Counted from the first letter of the stretch, positions 1 to 8,197 are shown. The stretch is 64,000 bases of DNA from an uncultured Eubacteriales bacterium (GCA_900543625.1 UQSF01000011.1:15145-79144), one strand, 5' to 3'. Translations and numbers: made by a program. The notes: a model not told the origin generated them from the sequence alone.

Positions 1-2
1 GC

Positions 3-809
3 GGCGCGCTCGTCATGCGCTACCTGCCGAGCGGCACGTCCGCCTTCGTGACGATCCTGCTCACGCTGCTGGGCAGCGTCACGCTCGGTGTGCTCTTTTC
101 CACGCTGCTCGCCGTGGCGTGCATCAACTTCAAGGCGGATCAGACCATCGTCGGCACGGCGATGAATATGCTCAGCGTCGCCGCGGCGACCGTGATCGTC
201 AAGGCGCTCAACACGGCCGTCAACCCCGACGATGTGTCCGCGACCATCCAGTACATCGAGCCGAGAAAGGCGTTCTCGTTCCAGATCGGCGCCTTTGAGG
301 GCAACTGGTTCATGGTCATCGCGGTCATTGCGCTGATCGTGGCCTACGTCACGCTCTATAAGACCCGCTTCGGCCTGCGCCTGATGGCCTGCGGCGAGCA
401 TCCGCAGGCGGCGGACTCCGTGGGCATCAACGTCTACAAGATGCGCTGGGCAGGCGTTCTGATCTCCGGCGTGCTCGGCGGCCTTGGCGGCATCTGCTAC
501 ATCCTCGCCGGCGTCTCGGAGTGGAAGTTTGAAAACGGCGTCGCCGGCTTCGGCTTCCTCGCGCTCGCCGTCATGATCTTCGGCCAGTGGAAGCCGGGAC
601 GCATCGCGCTCGCGGCGCTGCTGTTCGGCCTGTTCCGCGCGCTGTCGAACGTATACTTCGGCTTCGGCTTCCTCATGTCGCTGGGCATCCCCGGGTCGGT
701 GTACAATATGCTGCCGTACATCATTTCCCTGCTCGTGCTCGCCTTCACGTCCAAGAGCTCCCGCGCCCCCAAGGCCGAGGGCATCCCGTACGACAAAGGC
801 AGCCGCTGA
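3..809 (+). CDS. ABC transporter permease, BmpA/nucleoside type (5' truncated)
   Basis: Inner-membrane permease of a BMP-type (basic membrane protein) ABC importer, the family of the nucleoside transporter subunits NupP/NupQ. The frame is open to the left edge, so the N-terminus is missing; the first in-frame ATG is at 15. Several hydrophobic segments are visible, and the conserved stretch ending GLRLMACGEHPQAADSVGI is the typical permease loop that contacts the ATPase. The family and the length suggest the second of two permeases. The partner permease, ATPase and binding protein would lie to the left. A strong terminator follows, so this is the last gene of its operon. The substrate is inferred only from the family. 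Confidence 0.85.
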   Translation, partial: GALVMRYLPSGTSAFVTILLTLLGSVTLGVLFSTLLAVACINFKADQTIVGTAMNMLSVAAATVIVKALNTAVNPDDVSATIQYIEPRKAFSFQIGAFEGNWFMVIAVIALIVAYVTLYKTRFGLRLMACGEHPQAADSVGINVYKMRWAGVLISGVLGGLGGICYILAGVSEWKFENGVAGFGFLALAVMIFGQWKPGRIALAALLFGLFRALSNVYFGFGFLMSLGIPGSVYNMLPYIISLLVLAFTSKSSRAPKAEGIPYDKGSR

Positions 810-827
810 GCGCCCGCGCAAGCTTCC

Positions 828-861
828 GCACCCCCGTCAAACAGGACGGGGGTGCTTTTTT
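828..861 (+). terminator. Rho-independent terminator of the ABC operon
   Basis: An 11-bp perfect stem (GCACCCCCGTC with GACGGGGGTGC) is followed by six T residues. It lies directly downstream of the permease stop. Confidence 0.9.
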
Positions 862-932
862 GTGTGGGGTGCATAAAGCCGGCGTTTGAAATTTGGCACA
901 AATGCAAAAAAGCGCAAAATTTGCAAAAGATG

Positions 933-961
933 TTGACATTCTGTGTACACGAACGTATACT
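933..961 (+). promoter_or_regulatory. Sigma-A promoter of the lysine riboswitch transcript
   Basis: TTGACA (933-938), a 17-bp spacer and TATACT (956-961) form a near-consensus promoter about 20 bases upstream of the riboswitch P1 stem. Confidence 0.85.
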
Positions 962-980
962 GAGCCTAATTGAACAAAGC

Positions 981-1140
981 ATGATAGAGGCGCGGACGTC
1001 ATCAGTACCCTCGCTCACCGGCAGGAAACCGGGAGGGGAAAGGGGCAGCCGCCGAAGGGTCCCGCAGGTTCCTGCCGCGGGATTGCCTGGGCCGTCGGAG
1101 AACATCCGCCGGACTGCCGCAATTTGCGGAGCGCTGTCAT
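981..1140 (+). promoter_or_regulatory. Lysine riboswitch (L box) aptamer
   Basis: The region carries the L-box signature elements in order: GATAGAGGCGCG at the 5' side, AGTA, GGGGAAAGGGGCAGCCGCCG followed by AAGG, CTGGGCCGTCGGA, and a closing strand CTGTCAT (1134-1140) that pairs with ATGATAG (981-987) to form P1. A 12-bp terminator follows at 1158. Known biology of the class: lysine binding favours termination. The downstream transporter is therefore predicted to be made when lysine is scarce. Confidence 0.88.
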
Positions 1141-1157
1141 TGACCGAAGGTTTCAAG

Positions 1158-1194
1158 TGTCATGAACAGTATGCTCTGTTCATGACATTTTTTT
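1158..1194 (+). terminator. Riboswitch expression-platform terminator
   Basis: A perfect 12-bp stem (TGTCATGAACAG, 1158-1169, with CTGTTCATGACA, 1176-1187) and seven T residues sit between the lysine aptamer and the transporter start codon, as expected for transcriptional attenuation. Confidence 0.9.
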
Positions 1195-1211
1195 ATGGGA
1201 GGAATTTCGTT

Positions 1212-2948
1212 ATGAATTCCAGACGCAAGCTTCTGGCTGTTTTGCTGCTCGTTGTGATGGCGGTCTCGCTTTTGAGCGTGTGCGCCTTCGCCGCCGACGG
1301 GGAGGACGCGGCCAAGTCCATCACCTGCACCACGTGCAGCGGCACCGGCGTCTCGCAGGGCGCGGAGTGTGACGTCTGCGAGGGTACCGGCGTCATCACG
1401 TCCACCAGCCGCATGGCGTTCTCGTTCTGGGCGCTCGTGCCGCCGATCGTCGCCATCATCCTCGCGCTCATCACGAAGGAAGTTTACTCGTCGCTGTTCG
1501 TGGGCATCCTGCTCGGCGCACTGTTTTATTCCAACTTCGACCCGATCACCGGCCTTGACGCCATCATCAACGACGGCATGGTGCCCGCCGTTGCCGACAA
1601 CGCCGGTATCATGCTCTTCCTTGTCATCCTCGGCGCCATGGTTGCGCTTATCAACCGCGCCGGCGGCTCCGCCGCCTTCGGCCGCTGGGCCGAGACCCAC
1701 ATCAAGACCCGCGTCGGTGCCATGTTCGCCACCTTCCTGCTCGGCGTGCTCATCTTCGTCGACGACTACTTCAACTGCCTGACCGTCGGCTCGGTCATGC
1801 TGCCCGTCACCGACCGGCACAAGATCTCCCGCGCCAAGCTCGCCTATCTCATCGACGCTACGGCCGCGCCCGTGTGCATGATCGCGCCGATCTCCTCTTG
1901 GGCGGCCGCCGTGTCCGGCGTCGTCGAGGACTACAACGGCTTTGACCTGTTCGTGCGCGCCATCCCCTACAATTTCTACTCGCTGCTCACGTTCGTGTTC
2001 ATCATCGCGCTCATCCTCATGAAGTTCGATTACGGCCCGATGCGCCTGCACGAGATGAACGCCCGCTTCAAGGACGATCTCTACACCACCGGCGACCGCG
2101 CCGATGCCAACAGCGATGCCATTGAATGCAACCAGAACGGCCGCGTCATCGACCTGATCCTGCCCGTCGCCGTGCTGATCGTGACCTGCTTTGCCGGTCT
2201 GGTCTATGTCGGCGGTTACTGGGACGCTGCCGGTGATTACTACCACGACTTTGTCGGCGCTTTCGGCAACACCGACGCCTTCGCCGCGCTGCCCTGGGGC
2301 TCGCTGATCGCGCTCGTGTTCACGATCATCTACTTCCTGTGCCGCCGCCTCATCAGCTTCAAGGCCGCCATGGACTGCCTGCCGAAGGGCTTCATCAACA
2401 TGGTCCCCGCCATCACGATCCTGACCTTCGCCACCTCGCTCAAGAACATGACCGGCCTGCTCGGCGGCAAGTACTTCGTCGCTTCCGTCATGAACTCCGC
2501 CGCGGGCTCGCTGTTCAGCTTCCTGCCGGCGATCATCTTCATCGTCGCCGGTGTGCTGAGCTTCTCCACCGGCACGAGCTGGGGCACGTTCGGCATCCTG
2601 CTGCCGATCGTCACCTACGTGTTCGACCCGGCGAGCGAGCTGTTTATCATCGGTGTGTCCGCGTGCCTGGCCGGCGCCGTGTTCGGCGACCACTGCTCGC
2701 CCATCTCCGACACGACCATCATGGCCTCTGCCGGTGCAATGTGCAACCACGTCAACCACGTGTCCACGCAGCTGCCGTATGCCGCAACGCTCGGCATCAT
2801 CTGCTTTGTCAACTACATTCTGGCGGGCTTCATCCAGAACGTCTACATCTGCCTCGCCATCGGCGTCGTGCTCGTGATCGCAACGCTGTTTGTCATCCGC
2901 GCCGTTACCGCCAAGAAGCCGGTCCCCGGCTTCGAGGACGCGGCCTGA
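1212..2948 (+). CDS. NhaC-family Na+/H+ antiporter-like lysine transporter with N-terminal zinc-knuckle-like segment
   Basis: A 578-residue membrane transporter. ATG 1212 was chosen because GGGAGGAA lies 8 bases upstream; the frame is also open further upstream, but that part overlaps the riboswitch. Residues 1-27 form a signal peptide or signal anchor ending VCAFA. Residues of about 35-60 hold two CxxCxGxG motifs (CTTCSGTG, CDVCEGTG), like those of the DnaJ cysteine-rich domain. The rest is a many-pass NhaC-family domain with the conserved FVDDYFN segment and GDHCSPISDT. L-box-controlled NhaC-family genes were proposed to be lysine transporters (LysW). Substrate is inferred from the riboswitch. 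The extracytoplasmic cysteine segment is unusual for the family. Confidence 0.88.
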   Translation: MNSRRKLLAVLLLVVMAVSLLSVCAFAADGEDAAKSITCTTCSGTGVSQGAECDVCEGTGVITSTSRMAFSFWALVPPIVAIILALITKEVYSSLFVGILLGALFYSNFDPITGLDAIINDGMVPAVADNAGIMLFLVILGAMVALINRAGGSAAFGRWAETHIKTRVGAMFATFLLGVLIFVDDYFNCLTVGSVMLPVTDRHKISRAKLAYLIDATAAPVCMIAPISSWAAAVSGVVEDYNGFDLFVRAIPYNFYSLLTFVFIIALILMKFDYGPMRLHEMNARFKDDLYTTGDRADANSDAIECNQNGRVIDLILPVAVLIVTCFAGLVYVGGYWDAAGDYYHDFVGAFGNTDAFAALPWGSLIALVFTIIYFLCRRLISFKAAMDCLPKGFINMVPAITILTFATSLKNMTGLLGGKYFVASVMNSAAGSLFSFLPAIIFIVAGVLSFSTGTSWGTFGILLPIVTYVFDPASELFIIGVSACLAGAVFGDHCSPISDTTIMASAGAMCNHVNHVSTQLPYAATLGIICFVNYILAGFIQNVYICLAIGVVLVIATLFVIRAVTAKKPVPGFEDAA

Positions 2949-2973
2949 GCGCCTGTTCGCCCATGCTTCTGCC

Positions 2974-3017
2974 CCCCCTGCCTCCGGTCAAACGGAGGCA
3001 GGGGGTTTGCTGCCTTT
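2974..3017 (+). terminator. Terminator after the lysine transporter
   Basis: A 13-bp perfect stem (CCCCCTGCCTCCG with its complement at 2993-3005) is followed by an interrupted T tract. Confidence 0.75.
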
Positions 3018-3044
3018 TTCACGGTCATCAATCCGGAAAAAGGC

Positions 3045-3073
3045 TTGACCTTTGACAGCCGGTGTGGTATAGT
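3045..3073 (+). promoter_or_regulatory. Promoter of the rpmG-secE-nusG-rplKA operon
   Basis: TTGACC (3045-3050), a 17-bp spacer and TATAGT (3068-3073). The leader of about 100 bases before rpmG contains CTGTC and GACAG ends that could pair, but no known ribosomal-protein leader was recognised. Confidence 0.75.
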
Positions 3074-3180
3074 GAATCTACCTGTCAGTCGAGAGGTTCC
3101 CTTTTTATGCCCTTTCGGCTCATACAGGGAGGCAATCACGCTCCGACAGGGGCGAAATCAATAAGGAGGTGCCGAACAAT

Positions 3181-3345
3181 ATGGCTAAAGCAGGATCCCG
3201 TGTCAAGGTGACGCTCAGATGCGCAGAGTGCAAGCAGCGCAACTACAACACCATGAAGAACAAGAAGAACACTACCGAAAAGCTGGAACTGAGTAAGTAT
3301 TGCCCCTTCTGCCGCAAGCACACCAAGCACGTTGAAACCAAATAA
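3181..3345 (+). CDS. rpmG: 50S ribosomal protein L33
   Basis: A 54-residue protein, the usual length for L33, beginning MAKAGSRVKVTLRCAEC. It keeps both CxxC pairs (CAEC and CPFC), so it is the zinc-binding form. An AAGGAGG site lies upstream of ATG 3181. It opens an operon with secE and nusG, a common arrangement in Firmicutes. Confidence 0.95.
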   Translation: MAKAGSRVKVTLRCAECKQRNYNTMKNKKNTTEKLELSKYCPFCRKHTKHVETK

Positions 3346-3370
3346 GGCTTTCGAAAGGACGGAATGATTC

Positions 3371-3637
3371 ATGGCTGATAAGAAACCTGAAAAGAAAGAA
3401 ACTTCCACCGAAGCCGTCAAGAAAGTCGATAAGAAACTCCCGTTTTTCAAGCGTATCGGCAAATGGTTCCGCGACATGAAGAGCGAGCTCAAAAAAGTCG
3501 TGTGGCCGACGCCGAAGCAGACGGCAAACAACACCGCAGTTTGCCTGGTGGTCATGTTCGTGTCCGCACTCGTGCTGTGGGGCTTCGATTCTCTGGCCGA
3601 CCAGGGCGTGCAGCTTCTCCTGAAGCTGGGTGGGTAA
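3371..3637 (+). CDS. secE: Preprotein translocase subunit SecE
   Basis: Small subunit of the SecYEG translocon. The 88-residue protein has a charged lysine-rich N-terminus, the conserved amphipathic helix (FRDMKSELKKVVWPTPKQT) and one C-terminal membrane helix, as in single-span Gram-positive SecE. It starts 25 bases after rpmG and ends 1 base before nusG. Confidence 0.95.
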   Translation: MADKKPEKKETSTEAVKKVDKKLPFFKRIGKWFRDMKSELKKVVWPTPKQTANNTAVCLVVMFVSALVLWGFDSLADQGVQLLLKLGG

Positions 3638-3638
3638 T

Positions 3639-4163
3639 ATGTCTGAACTCGCAAAATGGTATGTCGTGCATACCTACTCCGGCTACGAAAACAGCGTGGC
3701 CGCAAACATCCTCAAGGCTGCGGAAAACCGCAGAATGCAGGATCTGATCCAGGAAGTCAACATCCCGATGGAGACGGTCAAGGAGATCACCGATTCCGGT
3801 GAGAAGACCGTCGAGCGCAAGGTCTTTCCGGGCTACGTGCTCGTGAAGATGGTGCTGACCGATGAGAGCTGGCATCTCGTGCACAACGTGCGCGGTGCCG
3901 CGGGCTTCGTCGGCTCCGACGGGAAGGCGATCCCCCTGACAGAACAGGAAATCTACGACCTCGGCGTCGAGCACCATGAAGTGGTGGTCGGCTATGAGCT
4001 CGGCGACTCCGTCAAGATCACCGACGGCCCGCTTGAGGGCTTCATCGGCACGGTGGACGAGCTTGAGCCCGATAAGGACCGCGTGCGCGTCGTTGTTTCC
4101 ATGTTCGGCAGAGAGACGCCGGTCGACCTCGAGCTCGATCAGGTCGAAGCGATCAAGGATTAA
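3639..4163 (+). CDS. nusG: Transcription termination/antitermination protein NusG
   Basis: A 174-residue protein with the NGN domain (WYVVHTYSGYENSVAANI near the start, KVFPGYVLVKM mid-protein) and a C-terminal KOW domain (DSVKITDGPLEGFIGTV). NusG binds RNA polymerase and modulates pausing and Rho or ribosome coupling. ATG 3639 is preferred over the in-frame GTG at 3630, which overlaps the secE end, because it matches the family start and has a GGGTGGG site in front. Confidence 0.95.
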   Translation: MSELAKWYVVHTYSGYENSVAANILKAAENRRMQDLIQEVNIPMETVKEITDSGEKTVERKVFPGYVLVKMVLTDESWHLVHNVRGAAGFVGSDGKAIPLTEQEIYDLGVEHHEVVVGYELGDSVKITDGPLEGFIGTVDELEPDKDRVRVVVSMFGRETPVDLELDQVEAIKD

Positions 4164-4190
4164 AATCTTACAAGAAAGAGGTGCTTTCAA

Positions 4191-4616
4191 GTGGCACAGA
4201 AAATAGTTGGATACGTCAGATTCCAGGTTCCCGCCGGCAAGGCAACGCCGGCTCCCCCGGTCGGCCCCGCGCTTGGCCAGTACGGCATCAACATCGGCCA
4301 GTTCACCAAGGACTTTAACGAGCGCACCAAGGGCGACATGGGCATGATGATCCCGGTCGTCATCACCGTGTACTCCGACCGTAGCTTCTCCTTCATCACC
4401 AAGACGCCCCCGGCAGCTCTGCTCATCAAGAAGGCCTGCGGCATCGATCACGCCTCCGGCGTGCCCCAGAGAGATAAGGTCGCGACCATCAGCAAGGAAG
4501 ATCTGCGCAAGATCGCAGAGCAGAAGATGCCCGATCTCAACTGCTCCAGCATCGAGTCTGCCATGAGCATGATCGCCGGCACTTGCCGCAGCATGGGCGT
4601 TCTGGTCGGCGAATAA
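4191..4616 (+). CDS. rplK: 50S ribosomal protein L11
   Basis: Part of the GTPase-associated centre of the large subunit. It has 141 residues, exactly the family norm, with the proline-rich N-terminal motif PAGKATPAPPVGPALGQ. It starts with GTG at 4191, preceded by AAAGAGGTG, 27 bases after nusG. It is transcribed with rplA. Confidence 0.95.
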   Translation: MAQKIVGYVRFQVPAGKATPAPPVGPALGQYGINIGQFTKDFNERTKGDMGMMIPVVITVYSDRSFSFITKTPPAALLIKKACGIDHASGVPQRDKVATISKEDLRKIAEQKMPDLNCSSIESAMSMIAGTCRSMGVLVGE

Positions 4617-4689
4617 GCCGTCAGATTCCGCTCCCTGATCGTGGGAGGATCATCCATCCGACGAACCACTTTATTAGGAGGAAACTGAA

Positions 4690-5376
4690 TTGTTCAGAGG
4701 TAAAAATTATAAAGAGAGCGCTAAGCTCATTGATAAGCAGGCTCAGTACGAGCCGCAGGAAGCCTTCGAGCTCATCACCAAGACCGCCAAGGCCAAGTTC
4801 GACGAGACTGTCGAGCTGCACGTGAAGCTGGGCGTTGACTCCCGTCACGCCGATCAGCAGGTCCGCGGCGCCATCGTCCTGCCCCACGGCACCGGCAAGG
4901 TCACCCGCGTGCTCGTCTTCTGCAAGGAAGAGCAGGTTCAGGAGGCGCTGGACGCCGGTGCGGATTACGCCGGCGGTCAGGATCTCGTGGCCAAGATCCA
5001 GGGTGAGAACTGGTTCGAGTTCGACACCGTCATCGCCTCTCCCAACATGATGGGCGTTGTCGGCCGTCTCGGTAAGGTGCTCGGCCCCAAGGGTCTCATG
5101 CCGTCCCCGAAGGCCGGCACGGTCACGCCGAACATTGCCAACGCCATCAAGGAAGCCAAAGCCGGTAAGATCGAGTACCGTCTCGACAAGACCAACATCA
5201 TCCACTGCCCGATCGGCAAGGTCAGCTTTGGCGCTGAGAAGCTCACCGAGAACTACAACGCGCTCATCGGCGCGATCATCAAGGCCAAGCCGGCCGCCTC
5301 GAAGGGCCAGTACATCAAGTCCTGCGTCACGGCGTCCACCATGGGCCCCGGCATCAAGATCGTCACGAAGATCTGA
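4690..5376 (+). CDS. rplA: 50S ribosomal protein L1 (TTG start)
   Basis: L1-stalk protein of the large subunit, 228 residues, with the signature VGRLGKVLGPKGLMPSPKAG. No ATG or GTG fits. TTG at 4690 lies 6 bases downstream of TAGGAGGAA, so it is the start. The gene is closed by a terminator and is not followed by rplJ-rplL, which in many bacteria come next. L1 often represses its own operon translationally; no site was recognised here. Confidence 0.95.
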   Translation: MFRGKNYKESAKLIDKQAQYEPQEAFELITKTAKAKFDETVELHVKLGVDSRHADQQVRGAIVLPHGTGKVTRVLVFCKEEQVQEALDAGADYAGGQDLVAKIQGENWFEFDTVIASPNMMGVVGRLGKVLGPKGLMPSPKAGTVTPNIANAIKEAKAGKIEYRLDKTNIIHCPIGKVSFGAEKLTENYNALIGAIIKAKPAASKGQYIKSCVTASTMGPGIKIVTKI

Positions 5377-5390
5377 TCGCCAGATACGAA

Positions 5391-5420
5391 ACCACCCCGC
5401 CATCGGCGGGGTGGTTTTTG
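5391..5420 (+). terminator. Terminator of the rplKA operon (left copy of a duplicated hairpin)
   Basis: An 11-bp stem (ACCACCCCGCC/GGCGGGGTGGT) with a T tract. An almost identical hairpin recurs at 5629-5656, on the other side of an intergenic repeat element. Confidence 0.9.
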
Positions 5421-5429
5421 CGTCTTGTT

Positions 5430-5620
5430 AAGAAACCTCGTAGAGTTTCGCCGCCGGTGCGGCGAAAGAAAGTCCAATCATTTTCTCAGGCGACATGTGC
5501 GGCTGAGAAAATACTTCTCGGCCTGCAAACGTGCGCGCCGTCCGCCTCCGGCGGACAGCGCGTGCGCTGCAGTCAGGCCGCAAATCCCTTTGTCAAAAAA
5601 GTAGTACTTTTTTGACAGTC
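5430..5620 (+). repeat. Four-hairpin intergenic repeat element, copy 1
   Basis: About 190 bp of non-coding sequence with four hairpins in order: TTTCGCCGC/GCGGCGAAA (5446-5467); ATTTTCTCAG/CTGAGAAAAT (5480-5512) around the conserved loop GCGACATGTGCGG; a GC-rich hairpin around 5535-5570; and TGTCAAAAAA/TTTTTTGACA (5591-5617). The same layout recurs at 20709, 35185, 51596 (reverse) and 62886 (reverse). Short ORFs in it are not conserved and are probably not genes. Confidence 0.85.
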
Positions 5621-5628
5621 TCGAAGGC

Positions 5629-5656
5629 ACCCCGCCATCGGCGGGGTGGTTTTGCG
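5629..5656 (+). terminator. Second copy of the rplA terminator hairpin
   Basis: It repeats the 5391-5416 stem (CACCCCGCC/GGCGGGGTG) and the following TTTTGCGTC. The two copies flank repeat element 1 and start 236 bp apart. Confidence 0.8.
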
Positions 5657-5707
5657 TCCGGCGGCGGAATGTGGTAACATGGAGCAAAAAACGGCGGAGG
5701 TGAGCGC

Positions 5708-6049
5708 ATGGCGCGAGAGCAAGATCCCACCGCAGCGGATATCGCGTATGCACAATATTCGGCGGCGGAAAAGACGAGGACGGCCGGCGGCCGTGTGTAC
5801 CATAGAATTATCTGCAAAACGCCGCTGCCGGCGCCGGCCGGCGGGGTGGAGCTGATCCTGCCGCGGGCGATGTTTCACGGCGCGCGAACCGGACGTGTCG
5901 AGGACGAGCGCGGCCGCGTGTTCCGGCTTGCAGACCCGGTGGCGCTGCACTTTCCGGGCGCGGAGCCGCTGTGGTATGCGCAGTCGCTTGTGTTCGTGGT
6001 GCACGGCTGCACGGCAGACGGAATCGGCGCGTTTTTGCGCGCGCTGTAA
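5708..6049 (+). CDS. Hypothetical protein
   Basis: A 113-residue protein not recognised as any family. It has an excellent GGAGGTGAGCGC site before ATG 5708. There is no signal peptide and no clear membrane helix. The central part (IICKTPLPAPAGGVELILP) and the C-terminal half look like a small beta-rich globular fold. It lies alone between the repeat element and the flavodoxin gene. Coding is supported by the ribosome-binding site and by GC-rich codon use like that of its neighbours, not by homology. Confidence 0.55.
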   Translation: MAREQDPTAADIAYAQYSAAEKTRTAGGRVYHRIICKTPLPAPAGGVELILPRAMFHGARTGRVEDERGRVFRLADPVALHFPGAEPLWYAQSLVFVVHGCTADGIGAFLRAL

Positions 6050-6186
6050 ACGCCAAGCACACACTGCGGCCGATCTGTGCAGGGCGGCGGGGTTTACAAG
6101 CGGCGGCAAATGGCGTATCCTGTTGCTGAGCCGCGCAGCCCGATGTCGGGCATCGGCCGGGGCGCGGCGCAAAAGGAGGCTTTCCC

Positions 6187-6693
6187 ATGCACAACGAACG
6201 TTATTCCATCCTCTACAGCAGCGCCACCGGAAACACCCGCCTGCTTGCGGACACGATCCGCGCGGCGCTCCCACCGGAGCTGTGCGACGCATTCGGCGCG
6301 GCGGGGGAGACGGCAGCGGAGTCGGAGCTGCTCTATGTCGGCTTCTGGACGGACAAGGGCAACGCGGACGCGGACACGCTGGCGTTGCTGCGGACACTGA
6401 AAAATAAGCGGCTTTTCCTCTTCGGTACGGCGGGCTTCGGCATCGACACCGCGTACTTTGACGCGATCCTTGCGCGTGTTCAGGCGGTGCCGGACGGCAG
6501 CAACACCGTCATCGGCACATATATGTGTCAGGGCAAGATGCCGCCGTCGGTGCGTGCACGCTATGAGGCGATGCGCGCCCTGCCGGCGCCGCCGGAGAAT
6601 CTGGACGCGCTGATCGAAAACTTCGACCGTGCGCGCTCGCACCCCGATGCGGACGATCTCGACCGCCTGCGGGCGGCGGTGCTGCGCGCGTGA
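6187..6693 (+). CDS. Flavodoxin-family protein, BilS-like
   Basis: A 168-residue single-domain flavodoxin-like protein. The N-terminal YSSATGNTRLLA is the FMN phosphate-binding loop. VGFWTDKGNAD, FGTAGFG and TYMCQGKMPP follow; these motifs are shared with the flavodoxin-like proteins annotated as BilS, the proposed partner of bilirubin reductase BilR. No bilR lies in this window, so that role is only a possibility. AAGGAGG precedes ATG 6187. It may form a short transcript with the EamA gene that follows. Confidence 0.75.
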   Translation: MHNERYSILYSSATGNTRLLADTIRAALPPELCDAFGAAGETAAESELLYVGFWTDKGNADADTLALLRTLKNKRLFLFGTAGFGIDTAYFDAILARVQAVPDGSNTVIGTYMCQGKMPPSVRARYEAMRALPAPPENLDALIENFDRARSHPDADDLDRLRAAVLRA

Positions 6694-6719
6694 CCCGCGC
6701 GGGAAACGGAGGGAACGGT

Positions 6720-7133
6720 ATGTGGTTCGTATTTGCCCTGCTCTCGGCTGTGTTTGCGGCGCTGACGTCCATTCTGGCCAAGGTGGGCATCGAGGGCGTG
6801 AACTCCAACCTTGCGACCGCCATCCGCACGGTGGTCGTGCTGGTGATGGCGTGGGGCATGGTGTTCGTGACCAACACGCAGGGCGGACTTACGGACATCA
6901 GCAGGAAGAGCTGGCTGTTTCTGATCCTCTCGGGCCTGGCGACGGGGGCGTCGTGGCTGTGCTATTACCGCGCGCTGCAGATCGGGGAGGCGTCGAAGGT
7001 CGTGCCGATCGACAAGCTCAGCGTGGTCATCACGCTCGTGCTGGCGTTCGTGTTCCTGCACGAGCGCTTCACGCCCAAGTCCCTGATCGGCTGTCTGCTC
7101 ATCGGCGCGGGGACGCTGCTGATGGTTTTGTGA
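6720..7133 (+). CDS. Half-size EamA (DMT) transporter
   Basis: A 137-residue membrane protein containing a single EamA domain with about four to five hydrophobic helices, so probably a dimer like small DMT proteins. The segment SWLCYYRALQIGEASKVVPIDKLS is typical of the family. ATG 6720 follows GGAGGGAACG; an upstream GTG at 6690 overlaps the flavodoxin stop and is less likely. The substrate is unknown. A strong terminator follows. Confidence 0.85.
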   Translation: MWFVFALLSAVFAALTSILAKVGIEGVNSNLATAIRTVVVLVMAWGMVFVTNTQGGLTDISRKSWLFLILSGLATGASWLCYYRALQIGEASKVVPIDKLSVVITLVLAFVFLHERFTPKSLIGCLLIGAGTLLMVL

Positions 7134-7142
7134 TAAGTGGTT

Positions 7143-7175
7143 AAAAAGACCGCCGGCCTGCAGGCCGGCGTTTTT
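7143..7175 (+). terminator. Bidirectional-looking terminator
   Basis: A 20-bp perfect palindrome, CGCCGGCCTGCAGGCCGGCG (7151-7170), is preceded by five A and followed by five T residues. It separates the converging EamA genes. Confidence 0.9.
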
Positions 7176-7188
7176 CTGCTTTGGGCGC

Positions 7189-8091
7189 TCATGTGGTCTC
7201 GGCGTTTTTGTGCGTGAACTCATTTGCGATGGCAAAGCCGAGAAACAGCACCATCCCGGCGATCTGAATCGGGGCGAGCGGCTCGCCGAGCAGCAGCACC
7301 GATATGAGCACCGACACGATGGGGTCGAGATAGCTCAGCAGCGACGATTCCTGTCCCGGCAGCGCCCGGATGGCGGAGAAATACATGCAGTACGTCAGCC
7401 CGGTGTGCACGAAGCCGACGATGAGCAGATTCACCCACCCGGCCGCGGACATCACGCCCGGGTGAAAGCCCGACGTGAGCGCGACATACGGCGCGAGCAC
7501 CAGAATGGCCGCGAGAAACTGCACGAACGTGCGCTCGAGCGCCGGAACGCCGGTGATATACTTGTTGAGCAGGATGACGGCGGCATAAAACACCGCGGCG
7601 CTCACGCCAAAGCAGATGCCGCGCACGTCCGACGCGCCGCCATGCACGCTGCCGGAGCCGATGATGAGTGCGACGCCGATCGTGGACATGAGAAAGCAGA
7701 GCACCTGCGTGCGCGTCATTTTCTCGTGAAACAGCAGCGGGCACAGCGCCGTGACGATCACGGGTGCGAGATAGTAGCTGAGCGTGGCCAGCGAAATGGT
7801 CGTGTATTGATACGCCTCGAACAGCAGCATCCAGTTGATGCCCATGGCCGCGCCCGAGGCCAGCAGCAGCCAGAGCGACTTTTTGATTTCGCTCAGGCAC
7901 AGCCGTCTGCGCGTGACGAGAAAAGACAGCAGCAGAAACACGGCCGCGAGCCCCGCGCGGCAGAGCGCGAGCTCGGCCGACGTGATCTCGATCCGGCGCA
8001 CGAACAGGCCGATCGTGCCGAACACGGTCATGGACACGATCAGGCCCAGCCGCGCGCGGGCGGTCGCAGAAGGAGTGGCGGATGTTTTCAT
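7189..8091 (-). CDS. EamA-family (DMT superfamily) transporter
   Basis: A 300-residue, ten-helix drug/metabolite transporter with two tandem EamA domains; the motif of one domain end, LLGEPLAPIQIAGMVLFLGFA, is clear near the C-terminus. ATG 8091 is chosen because GGAGG lies 8 bases upstream; the in-frame TTG at 8121 lacks a site. The substrate cannot be told from sequence. Confidence 0.88.
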   Translation of the reverse strand: MKTSATPSATARARLGLIVSMTVFGTIGLFVRRIEITSAELALCRAGLAAVFLLLSFLVTRRRLCLSEIKKSLWLLLASGAAMGINWMLLFEAYQYTTISLATLSYYLAPVIVTALCPLLFHEKMTRTQVLCFLMSTIGVALIIGSGSVHGGASDVRGICFGVSAAVFYAAVILLNKYITGVPALERTFVQFLAAILVLAPYVALTSGFHPGVMSAAGWVNLLIVGFVHTGLTYCMYFSAIRALPGQESSLLSYLDPIVSVLISVLLLGEPLAPIQIAGMVLFLGFAIANEFTHKNAETT

Positions 8092-8169
8092 AAGTGCCTC
8101 CGTGGGAAAAACTGAGCACAAGTTTAGCGGAAAAACCCGCCTGCGTCAATGCCTTGCGCGCGCAGATAC

Positions 8170-8197
8170 TTGACGCACGGCGCAAATACGGTAAAAT
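8170..8197 (+). promoter_or_regulatory. Promoter of the GNAT gene
   Basis: TTGACG (8170-8175), a 16-bp spacer and TAAAAT (8192-8197), about 70 bases upstream of the coding start. Confidence 0.55.

Noticed and set aside
1137..2759. Long frame antisense to the NhaC-family gene
   Set aside because: Shadow of codon bias; no motif and no ribosome-binding site.
5253..5477. Small minus-strand frames starting MDFLSPxRRRNSTRFL in the repeat elements (also near 20438 and 34482)
   Set aside because: They recur only because the repeat recurs; reading frames break in other copies and there is no ribosome-binding site.
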